Shown piece by piece: positions 44,872-51,968 of a stretch of 64,000 nucleotides of DNA (its first letter is position 1; every line of letters begins with the position of its first letter). Position numbers and translations under genes: made by a program. The stretch is from an uncultured Collinsella sp. (GTDB taxonomy: Bacteria > Actinomycetota > Coriobacteriia > Coriobacteriales > Coriobacteriaceae), in assembly GCA_900541025.1 (NCBI GenBank), contig UQIL01000003.1, forward strand, positions 46,949 through 110,948, written 5' to 3'. The notes beneath the pieces were generated by a model. It searched no databases. It was not told where the DNA came from and saw only the letters and a program-made list of their open reading frames with translations.

Positions 44872-45174
44872 CTAGACCACCTTCAATCCCATCCGCTCGA
44901 TGATGTCTGCGGCGATCTCGTCGCCGCCGCGCGTGTCCTCCGCCTCGGACCCATCGCCCGCATCGCCGTTGACGATGCTCAGGAAGGGTTCCTTGAGCCA
45001 CTTCCCCTGCGCCATGAGGCGCACCGACTCACTCAGGTACACACGGAACGCCTCCCGCTCGTCCCGCTCGCGCCACCGCGCGACCATGTACCTACAGAAA
45101 GGGCGAGCACGCCGTGGCCCGACGTACTCGCCCAGACAGAGCCATATGTGAGATGGGTCCTCGGCGGCTATCCA
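44872..45174 (-). CDS. Tail assembly chaperone, frameshift extension (gpGT T-part)
   Basis: This frame continues the upstream chaperone after a -1 ribosomal shift at 45174-45180, adding 100 residues to give a ~240-residue gpGT fusion. It runs IAAEDPSHIWLCLGEYVG and ends ADIIERMGLKVV directly before the tape measure start. As in lambda gpG/gpGT, the fusion would recruit tail tube subunits to the tape measure. It has no plausible start of its own. Confidence 0.8.
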   Translation of the reverse strand, partial: WIAAEDPSHIWLCLGEYVGPRRARPFCRYMVARWRERDEREAFRVYLSESVRLMAQGKWLKEPFLSIVNGDAGDGSEAEDTRGGDEIAADIIERMGLKVV

Positions 45175-45593
45175 AAAAAAGGAGCCAAAATGTCCTTGAT
45201 GCCGTCGATGCCGTCGATGGCATCCTTGATGTCGTTCACCCACTTCTTGACGGTGAAGTCGGCCTTGTACTCCTCGAGCGTCTGACCGTCGAGTGCGGCG
45301 AGCAGCTTGTAGCTGATCTCGCCGCCCTGGCGCAGCACGTCAGGCAGCAATCCCGCCACCATGTCCACGGCGAGGCCGTTGACCTCGGCGGTAGCGGCTG
45401 CCTTCGCGGCCTCGGGGTCGCCTTTCGCCTTGGCGGTCGCCTTGGCCTTGGCCTTGGCGGAGTCGGAGCGGAACTTGGCGTAGGAGGCCTTTGCCTTTGC
45501 GCCGAGTTCGCCGTTCATGACGTCCTCCGCCACGTCCGCCAACAGGCACATGGCGTTCTGGAACTCGTCGGCGTTAAGGTTGTCCAGCTTCAT
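45168..45593 (-). CDS. Tail assembly chaperone (gpG-like)
   Basis: A 141-residue, mostly helical, Ala/Lys-rich protein between the major tail protein and tape measure genes. It starts MKLDNLNADEFQNAM and ends APFFG with the last codons in the slippery run. Position, size and the frameshift make the assignment secure even without sequence identity. Confidence 0.82.
   Translation of the reverse strand: MKLDNLNADEFQNAMCLLADVAEDVMNGELGAKAKASYAKFRSDSAKAKAKATAKAKGDPEAAKAAATAEVNGLAVDMVAGLLPDVLRQGGEISYKLLAALDGQTLEEYKADFTVKKWVNDIKDAIDGIDGIKDILAPFFG
45174..45180 (-). other. Programmed -1 frameshift site T_TTT_TTT
   Basis: Seven T on the coding (minus) strand, phased as T TTT TTT in the gpG frame, one Gly codon before the TAG stop. 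Slipping back one base enters the frame that stays open to 44872. This is the canonical position for tail chaperone frameshifting. Confidence 0.85.
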
Positions 45594-45595
45594 GG

Positions 45596-46165
45596 TTAGG
45601 CTCCAATCTCCTGTTTGATATACAGCTCGTAGGGCACGATCTCAGGGTTCTTGATTGAGTAGTGGCCCGTGAACTCGAACGCGAACTGGCCCTTAGCCTT
45701 GTTCTGCGTCGTGATTTGCAGACCGCCCGTGTTGAGCGCGTTGATGAGGCGGATGGCGATATAGCCGTTGCCGTTCTCGCCCGAGTAATCGCCGATGAGC
45801 CAGATATCGGCGAAGTCCTCCTCCGAGAGCGCGGAGCGCGGGACGATCTTCCCCTCGGTCTCGTCGGCTGCGGCTGCGAGCTTCTTGCCGAGCGCGGTGT
45901 TCAGCGTTACGAAGGTGCCGCTCAGCTTGGCCTCGATGCTGTCGATGCGCTTGAGCTCCATCGTGTTGGCGGGGCAGTTGTCGATGTCCTCGCCGTAGTC
46001 GATGAAGCTGGGCGTGGCGGCGAAGCTGGTTCCGCCGCTCGTCGCGCCCATCAGCTCGGACTCCGCGACCTCGGCGGTCTTGGGGTTGAAATTCGTGGCG
46101 AGCAGGCCCGCGTTGATGACGATCTCCTTGAACGTGTTCTCGGGGATGCGCGTGAACTTAGACAT
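45596..46165 (-). CDS. Major tail protein
   Basis: A 189-residue protein directly upstream of the tail chaperones, with the balance of beta segments expected of siphophage tail tube subunits (GGTSFAATPSFIDYGED, SIEAKLSGTFVTLN, YIAIRLINALNTGG, GHYSIKNPEIVPYELYI). ATG follows an AGGAGGTCAT box. It would polymerise around the tape measure. Confidence 0.82.
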   Translation of the reverse strand: MSKFTRIPENTFKEIVINAGLLATNFNPKTAEVAESELMGATSGGTSFAATPSFIDYGEDIDNCPANTMELKRIDSIEAKLSGTFVTLNTALGKKLAAAADETEGKIVPRSALSEEDFADIWLIGDYSGENGNGYIAIRLINALNTGGLQITTQNKAKGQFAFEFTGHYSIKNPEIVPYELYIKQEIGA

Positions 46166-46173
46166 ATGACCTC

Positions 46174-46542
46174 CTAGTAGCTGGTCATGTACTCAATGGT
46201 CAGGTTGATGATTCGGCGCTTCACGGCGTTGTCCTCGTCGGCCATGGCGTTGCAGAACGGCTCGCCCTGCATCACCCACATGCCGCCGCCGTCGCACGAC
46301 AGCAACACGCCCGACAGTCCCAACGCCCGGGCGACCTCCTCGGCCTTGGAGTTGGGCGCGGCCTCGGACGATGTACGGAACCAGAGGTTCACCTCGGAGT
46401 TGCACTGCGTGCCGAATGCCGCGGTCGGCAGGTCGTAGGTGATGTAGGGCATCTTCGCCTCGCCCGGCACCGCCGAGTCGCGGTACACGGGCAGCCCGAA
46501 GCCCTCGAGCCACGCCTGCAGCGCTGCCGCCTTAGTCGCCAT
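46174..46542 (-). CDS. Tail terminator/completion-like protein
   Basis: A 122-residue protein located just upstream of the major tail gene, as expected for a tail terminator that caps the tube. Sequence features include LEGFGLPVYRDSAVP, PYITYDLPTAAFG and a C-terminal VKRRIINLTIEYMTSY, in keeping with the family. Start ATG at 46542 overlaps the preceding gene by 11 nt. Confidence 0.68.
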   Translation of the reverse strand: MATKAAALQAWLEGFGLPVYRDSAVPGEAKMPYITYDLPTAAFGTQCNSEVNLWFRTSSEAAPNSKAEEVARALGLSGVLLSCDGGGMWVMQGEPFCNAMADEDNAVKRRIINLTIEYMTSY

Positions 46543-46885
46543 CCGGCACCTCCCACTCCTCCGCGCTGCACTGGCCGAAGCCGAACGACGCGCAGCACGG
46601 CGCGGCGCCGTCGTCCGCGTTCGACGTGCAGCGGAATACCTGCCCGTCGGACGCACGCTGGAAGAGGTCGCCGTAGCGCAGCGGCTCGGCGGTCGTCACG
46701 GTGTAGACGTTCCTCACGCCGTCGTGCTCCGCGATGCGCGAGGCCGTCGAGCTGTCGCGCACGATCGCCGCCGTGAAGCCGTCGCCGACGGCGAGGACGG
46801 TCTTGAAGCCGCCCTCGCCGTCAGGCTCGGTCTTTGCGACGAGCCTCGCGCACGCCACCGCCATGCGCTCGTACAGGCGGCTCAC
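46532..46885 (-). CDS. Head closure/stopper-like protein
   Basis: A 117-residue protein (MSRLYERMAVACARLV...) with a central beta region (YTVTTAEPLRYGDLFQRASDG) typical of siphophage head-closure proteins. A GTG start at 46885 overlaps the upstream TGA (GTGA), with TTGGAG as ribosome site; the long frame to 47470 is not coding. The cysteine pair near the C terminus is unusual. Confidence 0.65.
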   Translation of the reverse strand: MSRLYERMAVACARLVAKTEPDGEGGFKTVLAVGDGFTAAIVRDSSTASRIAEHDGVRNVYTVTTAEPLRYGDLFQRASDGQVFRCTSNADDGAAPCCASFGFGQCSAEEWEVPDGD

Positions 46886-47298
46886 AGCTTTCTCCAAGGG
46901 TCGAGACGCGCCTTGAACTGCTGCCGCCACGTGATGGGCGAGCCGTCGCCGCCGACGCGTGTGTAGCTGTAGCCGCCGAAGCTCTCGCTCGCATACGGGC
47001 TGTCCAGCTCCTTGGCGTGCTCTGTCTGCCACGCCGCGATCTCGTCGGCGAGGTTGACCACGGCCTGCGGGATGGCGAGCGCCCAGACGGTGCCGACGAA
47101 CTCCTCGTCCGTGAGGCAGTTGTAGGGCCACGCGTGCAGCCCGTCGTTGAACGTCGAGCCCGTGATGCGGACGTACTGGCCCTCCTTGAGGCCGAGGGCC
47201 GCGGGCGGCACGAGGCGGCCGTCCTCGATGCGGACGCGCCCCGTGCGCTTGTCGGCGACGAACCAGTTGCGCAGCGACAGAAGCACCTGCTCGAGCAT
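46882..47298 (-). CDS. Head-tail adaptor (gp6/gp15-like)
   Basis: A 138-residue protein immediately after the coat gene. The N-terminal LRNWFVADKRTGRVRI, central LTDEEFVGTVWALAIPQAVVNLADEIAAW helix and basic C terminus (KARLDPWRKL) fit connector proteins that bind under the portal. The assignment rests mainly on gene order. Confidence 0.65.
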   Translation of the reverse strand: MLEQVLLSLRNWFVADKRTGRVRIEDGRLVPPAALGLKEGQYVRITGSTFNDGLHAWPYNCLTDEEFVGTVWALAIPQAVVNLADEIAAWQTEHAKELDSPYASESFGGYSYTRVGGDGSPITWRQQFKARLDPWRKL

Positions 47299-47306
47299 CT
47301 CTGCGC

Positions 47307-48188
47307 CTATCGCTTATCGGTGATGACTGCGGCGAGCTCGGGGCTGAGGGTCTTGACGCCGCAAAGCATGTCGATGGAGACGGTGTCGGTCTTGGTCTTC
47401 TGGTCGTAGCCCTGCACGACGCGCAGGCCGAAGCCGTCGTAGGAGGTGGAGTACGCCTTGGGAGCGCCAAGCGGCATCTCGAGCTGACGGGTCACGAGCG
47501 CGAAGGCGTTCTTGTGGAAAGCGATGGACGGCGTGTAGTTGGCCGTCTCTGCCGTGGTCTTCTGCACGTTCTGGTCGCAGTAGAAGTCGAGGCCGTACTT
47601 GCGGCCAAGCGATGCCTCCTTGAGGGCGGTGCCGTTGTCGCCGACGGCGGACGCGTTGGTGAACGCCTCGGTGTTGAGCAGGTCGGCCTCGGCCTGAGAG
47701 CCGTAGACGAAGCGGCGCTCCGTGGAGGGTGCCTTGGCGTCCACGAGGAACTTGCGGGCGGCGATGATGTCGGAGACGGCGATGGCGCCCTTGGTGTGGT
47801 CGACGCGGTTCGTGACGTCCTTCTCGAGCGCGAGCAGGTAGCCGTCGATCTTGTCGGCGAAGGCCTGCATCGCCGGGACGAGGAACTGCGCGGAGAAGTC
47901 GACGATGCCCATCGTCAGCTCCTTGGACGTGACGGCGAACGTCACGTCGAGCAGCTTGTCCATCTTGACGGGGACCTTGCCCTCCGTGGCGTCCTGCACC
48001 TCGACCTCGGTGGTGAACTCCTTGGCCTCGAAGGTGGCGGGCTTGCGGACGGTGATGGTGTCGCCCACTCCCGCGACGAACTCGGAGGAGTAGTCGCGGT
48101 GGACGAGGTTGGCCATGACGGCGTTGGTGCGCAGAACGTCCAGCGCCTCGTTGGCGATGATGTTGGGTGTAAGGATGGTGTTCGACAT
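47307..48188 (-). CDS. Major capsid protein (P22 coat family)
   Basis: A 293-residue coat protein. The N-terminal LTPNIIANEALDVLRTNAVM followed by LVHRDYSSEF and GDTITVRKPATFEAKEF is characteristic of the P22 gp5-like coat family with an HK97 fold. It follows the scaffold gene by 9 nt and has a GGGGTTTCT upstream box. Shorter than P22 gp5 (430 residues), so the insertion domain is reduced or absent. Confidence 0.9.
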   Translation of the reverse strand: MSNTILTPNIIANEALDVLRTNAVMANLVHRDYSSEFVAGVGDTITVRKPATFEAKEFTTEVEVQDATEGKVPVKMDKLLDVTFAVTSKELTMGIVDFSAQFLVPAMQAFADKIDGYLLALEKDVTNRVDHTKGAIAVSDIIAARKFLVDAKAPSTERRFVYGSQAEADLLNTEAFTNASAVGDNGTALKEASLGRKYGLDFYCDQNVQKTTAETANYTPSIAFHKNAFALVTRQLEMPLGAPKAYSTSYDGFGLRVVQGYDQKTKTDTVSIDMLCGVKTLSPELAAVITDKR

Positions 48189-48197
48189 AGAAACCCC

Positions 48198-48761
48198 TTA
48201 GCCTCTCTGCTCCGCCTTGTACTTCATGTACTCGGCGGTGCTCATTTCGTTGATGTCCTTGCCGCCCTCGCCCTTGGGGGCGTGGGCCACGTCGGCACCC
48301 TTGACGGTCGTGGTTGCGATGAAGTCGGCCCAGTCGGCCTTGATGCCCTCGGTCAGCTTGTCCGCGTCCTCGATAGCGCCGTCCTTGACGGTCACGCCCT
48401 CGAGGTCGGAGACCTTGAGAACGGTGTCGATGCGCTTGGGGTCGACGCCCGCAGACTTGAGCAGCTCTCGGTACAGGCTGCGCTTCTCAGCTGTTGCCTT
48501 TTCCCCAGCGACCTCGGCCTTGTAGTCGTCGAGCTCCTTGCACTTGGCCTTGTACTTTTCCTCGTACTCGCCCGCGCCCTCGCCTTTGGCCTTGAGTGCG
48601 TCCAGCTCCTTCTTGTAGCCGTCCGCCTTGTCCGCGGCCTCCTTGAACTCGTCGCGCTGCGCCTTGAGCGCGTTCACGCTCTCGGCATGCTCGTCGATGA
48701 TCTGGTCGATCTTCTCGTCCTCGATGCCCATTGCCTTGAGCATCTTTCGTGTGAGTGCCAA
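48198..48761 (-). CDS. Scaffolding protein
   Basis: A 187-residue, highly charged, mostly helical protein before the coat gene. A coiled-coil core (about 25-90: ALKAQRDEFKEAADKADGYK) and a C terminus MSTAEYMKYKAEQRG resemble phage minor structural GP20/scaffold proteins. TTG at 48761 is preferred because GGGAG lies 6 nt upstream; 31 earlier in-frame codons lack support. Expected to guide procapsid assembly. Confidence 0.82.
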   Translation of the reverse strand: MALTRKMLKAMGIEDEKIDQIIDEHAESVNALKAQRDEFKEAADKADGYKKELDALKAKGEGAGEYEEKYKAKCKELDDYKAEVAGEKATAEKRSLYRELLKSAGVDPKRIDTVLKVSDLEGVTVKDGAIEDADKLTEGIKADWADFIATTTVKGADVAHAPKGEGGKDINEMSTAEYMKYKAEQRG

Positions 48762-48870
48762 CAGAATCTCCCTTGCTTCGGAATGGGCGGGTTCCCACCT
48801 GTTGCCTTGGCGGGGCCCGCGCCGCAATACCTCGCGGCAAGGGTGAGTATCCAAACGGAGTAACGCGGCC

Positions 48871-49293
48871 CTATGCGCCGCCCCTCAGGTGCTTCTCGAG
48901 AATCGCCCGGTACGTGTCGCCGTGGCCAGTCGCCGCCTTGCGCAGGAAGTGCTTGCCCTTCATGCGGGAAGTCCCCTCCTCGACGTACGGCGCGTACTCG
49001 ACGTTGGTCCCGATGAAGCAGTCGTAGCCTTTGAGTAGGTGCGTGACGGAGTTGCGCAACCTGCCCGTATCGACCGGGCACGTCGCCTTGGCGTAGCCCT
49101 CCGCGACGAGGCCTATCTCCTCTAGGCCCGTCTTGTAGGCGCGCAAGAGGGCCTTCTCGACCCGCTCGATGTTGTTCTGCCGTATCTCGATGCACTCGGC
49201 GGTATCCAGCTTCGCGGCGTTTACGATCTCCTCGGTGATGAGGGTGCCGTGCCGGCCGTGGTCGCCGACGCCGCCGACGAGCCCGTAAGCCAT
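48871..49293 (-). CDS. HK97 gp10-like structural protein
   Basis: A 140-residue protein with the ATCPVDTGRLRNSVTH segment and GTNVEYAPYVEEGTSRMKGKHFLRKA, the diagnostic motif of HK97-gp10/tail completion proteins. Unusually it lies upstream of the scaffold gene instead of after the coat and connector genes. Start ATG at 49293 overlaps the preceding TGA. Confidence 0.85.
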   Translation of the reverse strand: MAYGLVGGVGDHGRHGTLITEEIVNAAKLDTAECIEIRQNNIERVEKALLRAYKTGLEEIGLVAEGYAKATCPVDTGRLRNSVTHLLKGYDCFIGTNVEYAPYVEEGTSRMKGKHFLRKAATGHGDTYRAILEKHLRGGA

Positions 49294-49514
49294 CAGTCGA
49301 GCACCTCGCAGCCGTAGCCAACGCGACCGTCGACGTCCGCCTCGATGGCCTCGATGGCCTGCATCGGCACGCCGGCGCACCCGAGCGTGCAGCCGTCGTC
49401 GGGCTCGACCTCGTCGCCGCGCTGCGTGCAGATGTAGGTGTCCGGGAACGTGAAGCCGAAACCGAGCCTCACGGCGCAGTCGCCGCAGCTCGCACATGTG
49501 AACAGCTTTTTCAT
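49293..49514 (-). CDS. Small cysteine-rich phage protein
   Basis: A 73-residue protein with CASCGDC near the N terminus and further Cys at about 29, 42, 46 and 69, likely a metal-binding mini-domain. ATG at 49514 follows GAGAGATTGGGGCAGGC. Coupled to the gp10-like gene by a TGATGG overlap. Function unknown. Confidence 0.6.
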   Translation of the reverse strand: MKKLFTCASCGDCAVRLGFGFTFPDTYICTQRGDEVEPDDGCTLGCAGVPMQAIEAIEADVDGRVGYGCEVLD

Positions 49515-49566
49515 GCCTGCCCCAATCTCTCTGCGGGCAGTGTCGCGCCGCGGTCACGCGGCATGG

Positions 49567-49594
49567 AAAAGGCCCCGCCGTGGCAGGGCCTTTT
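49567..49594 (-). terminator. Intrinsic terminator within the phage head module
   Basis: AAAAGGCCC and GGGCCTTTT form a 9-bp stem with a 10-nt loop and flanking T tract on either strand. It lies between the minor head and coat segments, so the coat/tail genes may need antitermination or a local promoter. Confidence 0.7.
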
Positions 49595-49655
49595 GCTTCG
49601 GTTCAAGCCTGTTCAGATGTTGGCGGCGAGGAGCAGCGCCGTAGACCGCGCGTCG

Positions 49656-49853
49656 CTACTCGAAGCGGATCTCCTTGCCGGTGAAGTCGTGATGCCCATC
49701 GACGGCGACGTACCGCTCGCCCATATCCATGACGGGGATGGGGTCGTAAGCCTTCCCATCGATTAGGACCCTGCGCCAGTTTGAGCGCGGGAGCTCGGAT
49801 GAAAGCGCCAGGAGCGTCATGTGGGAGATTTTCGTGCACCCATCAATCTTCAT
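49656..49853 (-). CDS. Small phage protein, 65 aa
   Basis: A 65-residue protein beginning MKIDGCTKISHMTLLALS with GKAYDPIPVMDMGERYVAVDG in its second half. It overlaps the 3' end of the minor head gene by 11 nt, so it is translationally coupled. Such small proteins recur near phage head genes, but no function is known. Confidence 0.55.
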   Translation of the reverse strand: MKIDGCTKISHMTLLALSSELPRSNWRRVLIDGKAYDPIPVMDMGERYVAVDGHHDFTGKEIRFE

Positions 49854-51426
49854 CGTATCCGGCCTCCTTCAGGTCCCTCATGTAATCGGCGAGCGCGGAA
49901 CGGGTCTGTTCGGTCTCTTGCTCAGGGATATTATATCTTTTCGCGACGCCTAGCAGGTAGTTCTGCGCATCACGCTCGCGAAGAAGCCTCATTACCCTCG
50001 CCGGTTTGTCGGAGTAGTCGCCGCGCAGCTGCTGTCTGAAGTGGAACACCTCCTCGAGCACCTCCGAAGTCGTCGCGTCCGAGCGCAGGATAATCGTGTC
50101 GCCGATGGCGGCCGCATCGACCTTTTCCTTATCGAGATGGGCCTCCCAGCTGGCGTCGCCCCTGATCACCAAGCCGCTATGTCTCTCAACATAGTTCTTC
50201 TGCGAGTTGTACAGGGCCTCGTTCACCGGCTTGCAGCTCGCCCTTCGGAGCTCCGTTTCCGTCGGTTTCTTTCGCGTAAGCGCCGTGTCCAGCACCTTCT
50301 GCTGGTCGCCCGCCGACATCTTCCTGAACCCGCTCGACGGTATGCCGTAGTCCTCGAGCTGCCGCGAGAGCCGCTTTCGCGCCTCGGTTCTGGATACGCC
50401 GGCCACGTCCAGCTTGCGCTTGGTGCCGGGCATCTCCATGAACTCGGAGATGGTGCGGTTCGCGGGCTTGGCGCCGGTGGCGGCGGGCTTGCCCGCCTTC
50501 CATTCCTCGTAAGTCATGCCATCGGGCAGGCGGCTGAAACGCTCGCCGTCGAGCACGTCGAGCCCGTCGCAGCACGCCACCAGCGTGCATCGGCAGTTGC
50601 ACGTCTCGGCATACGGCGCCTCGGGGTCGCCCGGGTAGCGGCACCCGTTGCTGAACTTCTCGCCGACATCCACCTTCTCGCGGTCGAGCTTTCTGTGGCT
50701 CGAGCGCGTGCGCCCGTCGAGCGTCGCCATCCATTCCTGCTGCACCTTGATGCCGAGCCCCTTGGCCCTCTTGTAACTGTCGACGCGCCCGGCGTTCTCC
50801 GCCGCCGTCGTCGAGGTCCGCGCCAGGCGCACCGCCGCCGCGCGGTTGGACCCCGCCACGTCCTGAATGCGCTTCGCTATCTTGGGTATCGGCTCGCCTA
50901 GCAGCACGCCCTGCGTGATCTGGTTGGCGATGAGCCGCCGGTTCCATGCCATGTCCTTGGCGACGTTGACGGACGGCTTGGGCAGGTAGCTGTCGTGGTC
51001 GGTGAGCAGCCTCTGGACGGTCGACGCGTCCTGCAGTGCGTAGGCCGTGTCAACGCCCACGGCGCTCTCGACCTGCCACGTGCCGTAGTTGTAGTTCTCG
51101 GCGTAGACCTCGGGCAGCCTGCCCTCGATGGCGGCGGCTGCGACGACGTTCGCATGCGTCATGGCCTCGGCGCACTGCTTGAGGACGATTCGGTAGCGCC
51201 TGCCCGCCGCTATCTTCCCGCTTCGCCAAGACCTGTATTGAGCCTTGGTGATCTCGCCGGCCTCGAGACGTTCGCGCATCTTCTCGTCGTCGGCCTCGAA
51301 CTGCGCCAGATAGCGCTTGAGGTTGTCGTAGGCCGTCTTGCTCGCCTCGCCGTACACTCCCGCCACCTCGCGCTCGAACGCCCGAATCTCGGCGTCTGAG
51401 AACTCGTGAGCGCTATCCTTCGCCAT
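49843..51426 (-). CDS. Minor head protein with C-terminal zincin-like domain
   Basis: A 527-residue protein. Residues about 1-280 match the SPP1 gp7/Mu gpF minor head family, with LARTSTTAAENAGRVDSY (about 200) and the CNCRCTL end motif (about 275). After a linker, residues about 400-527 contain SEVLEEVFHFRQQ and RDAQNYLLGVAKRYNIPEQE, resembling zincin-like metallopeptidase/toxin tails fused to phage head and other polyvalent proteins. ATG at 51426 follows GGAGGCGGCGC. The head part should aid DNA packaging or capsid assembly; the tail may be an injected effector. Confidence 0.82.
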   Translation of the reverse strand: MAKDSAHEFSDAEIRAFEREVAGVYGEASKTAYDNLKRYLAQFEADDEKMRERLEAGEITKAQYRSWRSGKIAAGRRYRIVLKQCAEAMTHANVVAAAAIEGRLPEVYAENYNYGTWQVESAVGVDTAYALQDASTVQRLLTDHDSYLPKPSVNVAKDMAWNRRLIANQITQGVLLGEPIPKIAKRIQDVAGSNRAAAVRLARTSTTAAENAGRVDSYKRAKGLGIKVQQEWMATLDGRTRSSHRKLDREKVDVGEKFSNGCRYPGDPEAPYAETCNCRCTLVACCDGLDVLDGERFSRLPDGMTYEEWKAGKPAATGAKPANRTISEFMEMPGTKRKLDVAGVSRTEARKRLSRQLEDYGIPSSGFRKMSAGDQQKVLDTALTRKKPTETELRRASCKPVNEALYNSQKNYVERHSGLVIRGDASWEAHLDKEKVDAAAIGDTIILRSDATTSEVLEEVFHFRQQLRGDYSDKPARVMRLLRERDAQNYLLGVAKRYNIPEQETEQTRSALADYMRDLKEAGYDED

Positions 51427-51474
51427 GCGCCGCCTCCAATCGTCGGCACGCATGGTCGCCCGCGCATAACGGAA

Positions 51475-51503
51475 AAGGGCCCCGACCGAAGCCGGGGCCC
51501 TTC
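51475..51503 (-). terminator. Intrinsic terminator after the DGR/adhesin module
   Basis: GGGCCCCG and CGGGGCCC pair around a short loop, with TTTTCCG on the minus strand. It isolates the adhesin/DGR transcript from the minor head gene. Confidence 0.8.
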
Positions 51504-51504
51504 C

Positions 51505-51615
51505 CTACTCGCCGTCTGCCTCTAGCATCTGGCGTACCTCGTCGCGCCAGCGCTCGGGAACGCTCTCGAGCGTGCGCTTGCCGCTTTTCACGGCGCGGTA
51601 GTAGATCTTCGCCAA
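51505..51615 (-). CDS. CD1375-like small phage protein
   Basis: A 36-residue protein, MAKIYYRAVKSGKRTLESVP..., whose pattern (aromatic pair, V-x-x-G-x-x-T, SVPERWRDEV) matches the small CD1375/XkdX-like proteins that follow tail fibre genes. TTG start with GGAGGTGAGTAAC upstream. Its presence marks this as a tail-fibre-type module. Confidence 0.75.
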   Translation of the reverse strand: MAKIYYRAVKSGKRTLESVPERWRDEVRQMLEADGE

Positions 51616-51616
51616 G

Positions 51617-51958
51617 TTACTCACCTCCAACGATGTCGCCGAGCTCGAGAAGGGCCGCTTGCGAGTCGGCGACCTGCTGCTGGAGCGATGCGATCTGCTC
51701 CTCCATGCTCATGCCGTCAGCCTCGTGTGCCGTCCAGACGGTGTCAAAGTCGGCCTTTGCGCCATCGACCGTCAGCTCGCCCGTCGGGTCGGTGAAGTGC
51801 AGCTCCTCGTAGGTGAACACCTTCACCTTGACGGAACCGCCCTCGCCTCCCTGCTCCTCGCGCTCGCCCTCGGCGATGCCGCGGCGCAGCCAGACGTCGG
51901 TCCCCGCGATCTCGACCGTCTCGGGCCTCTCGCCCGTTCGCTCCGACTTCACAACCAT
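51617..51958 (-). CDS. Tail-fibre-module hypothetical protein (XkdW-like position)
   Basis: A 113-residue protein with a beta-rich first half (VEIAGTDVWLRRGI; VKVFTYEELHFTDPTGELT) and a C-terminal coiled-coil (SMEEQIASLQQQVADSQAALLEL). ATG at 51958 follows TAGGAGGAAAAAT. It lies 10 nt after the reverse transcriptase and 1 nt before the CD1375-like gene; similar proteins are common after fibre genes. It does not look like the DGR accessory protein Avd. Confidence 0.65.
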   Translation of the reverse strand: MVVKSERTGERPETVEIAGTDVWLRRGIAEGEREEQGGEGGSVKVKVFTYEELHFTDPTGELTVDGAKADFDTVWTAHEADGMSMEEQIASLQQQVADSQAALLELGDIVGGE

Positions 51959-51968
51959 ATTTTTCCTC

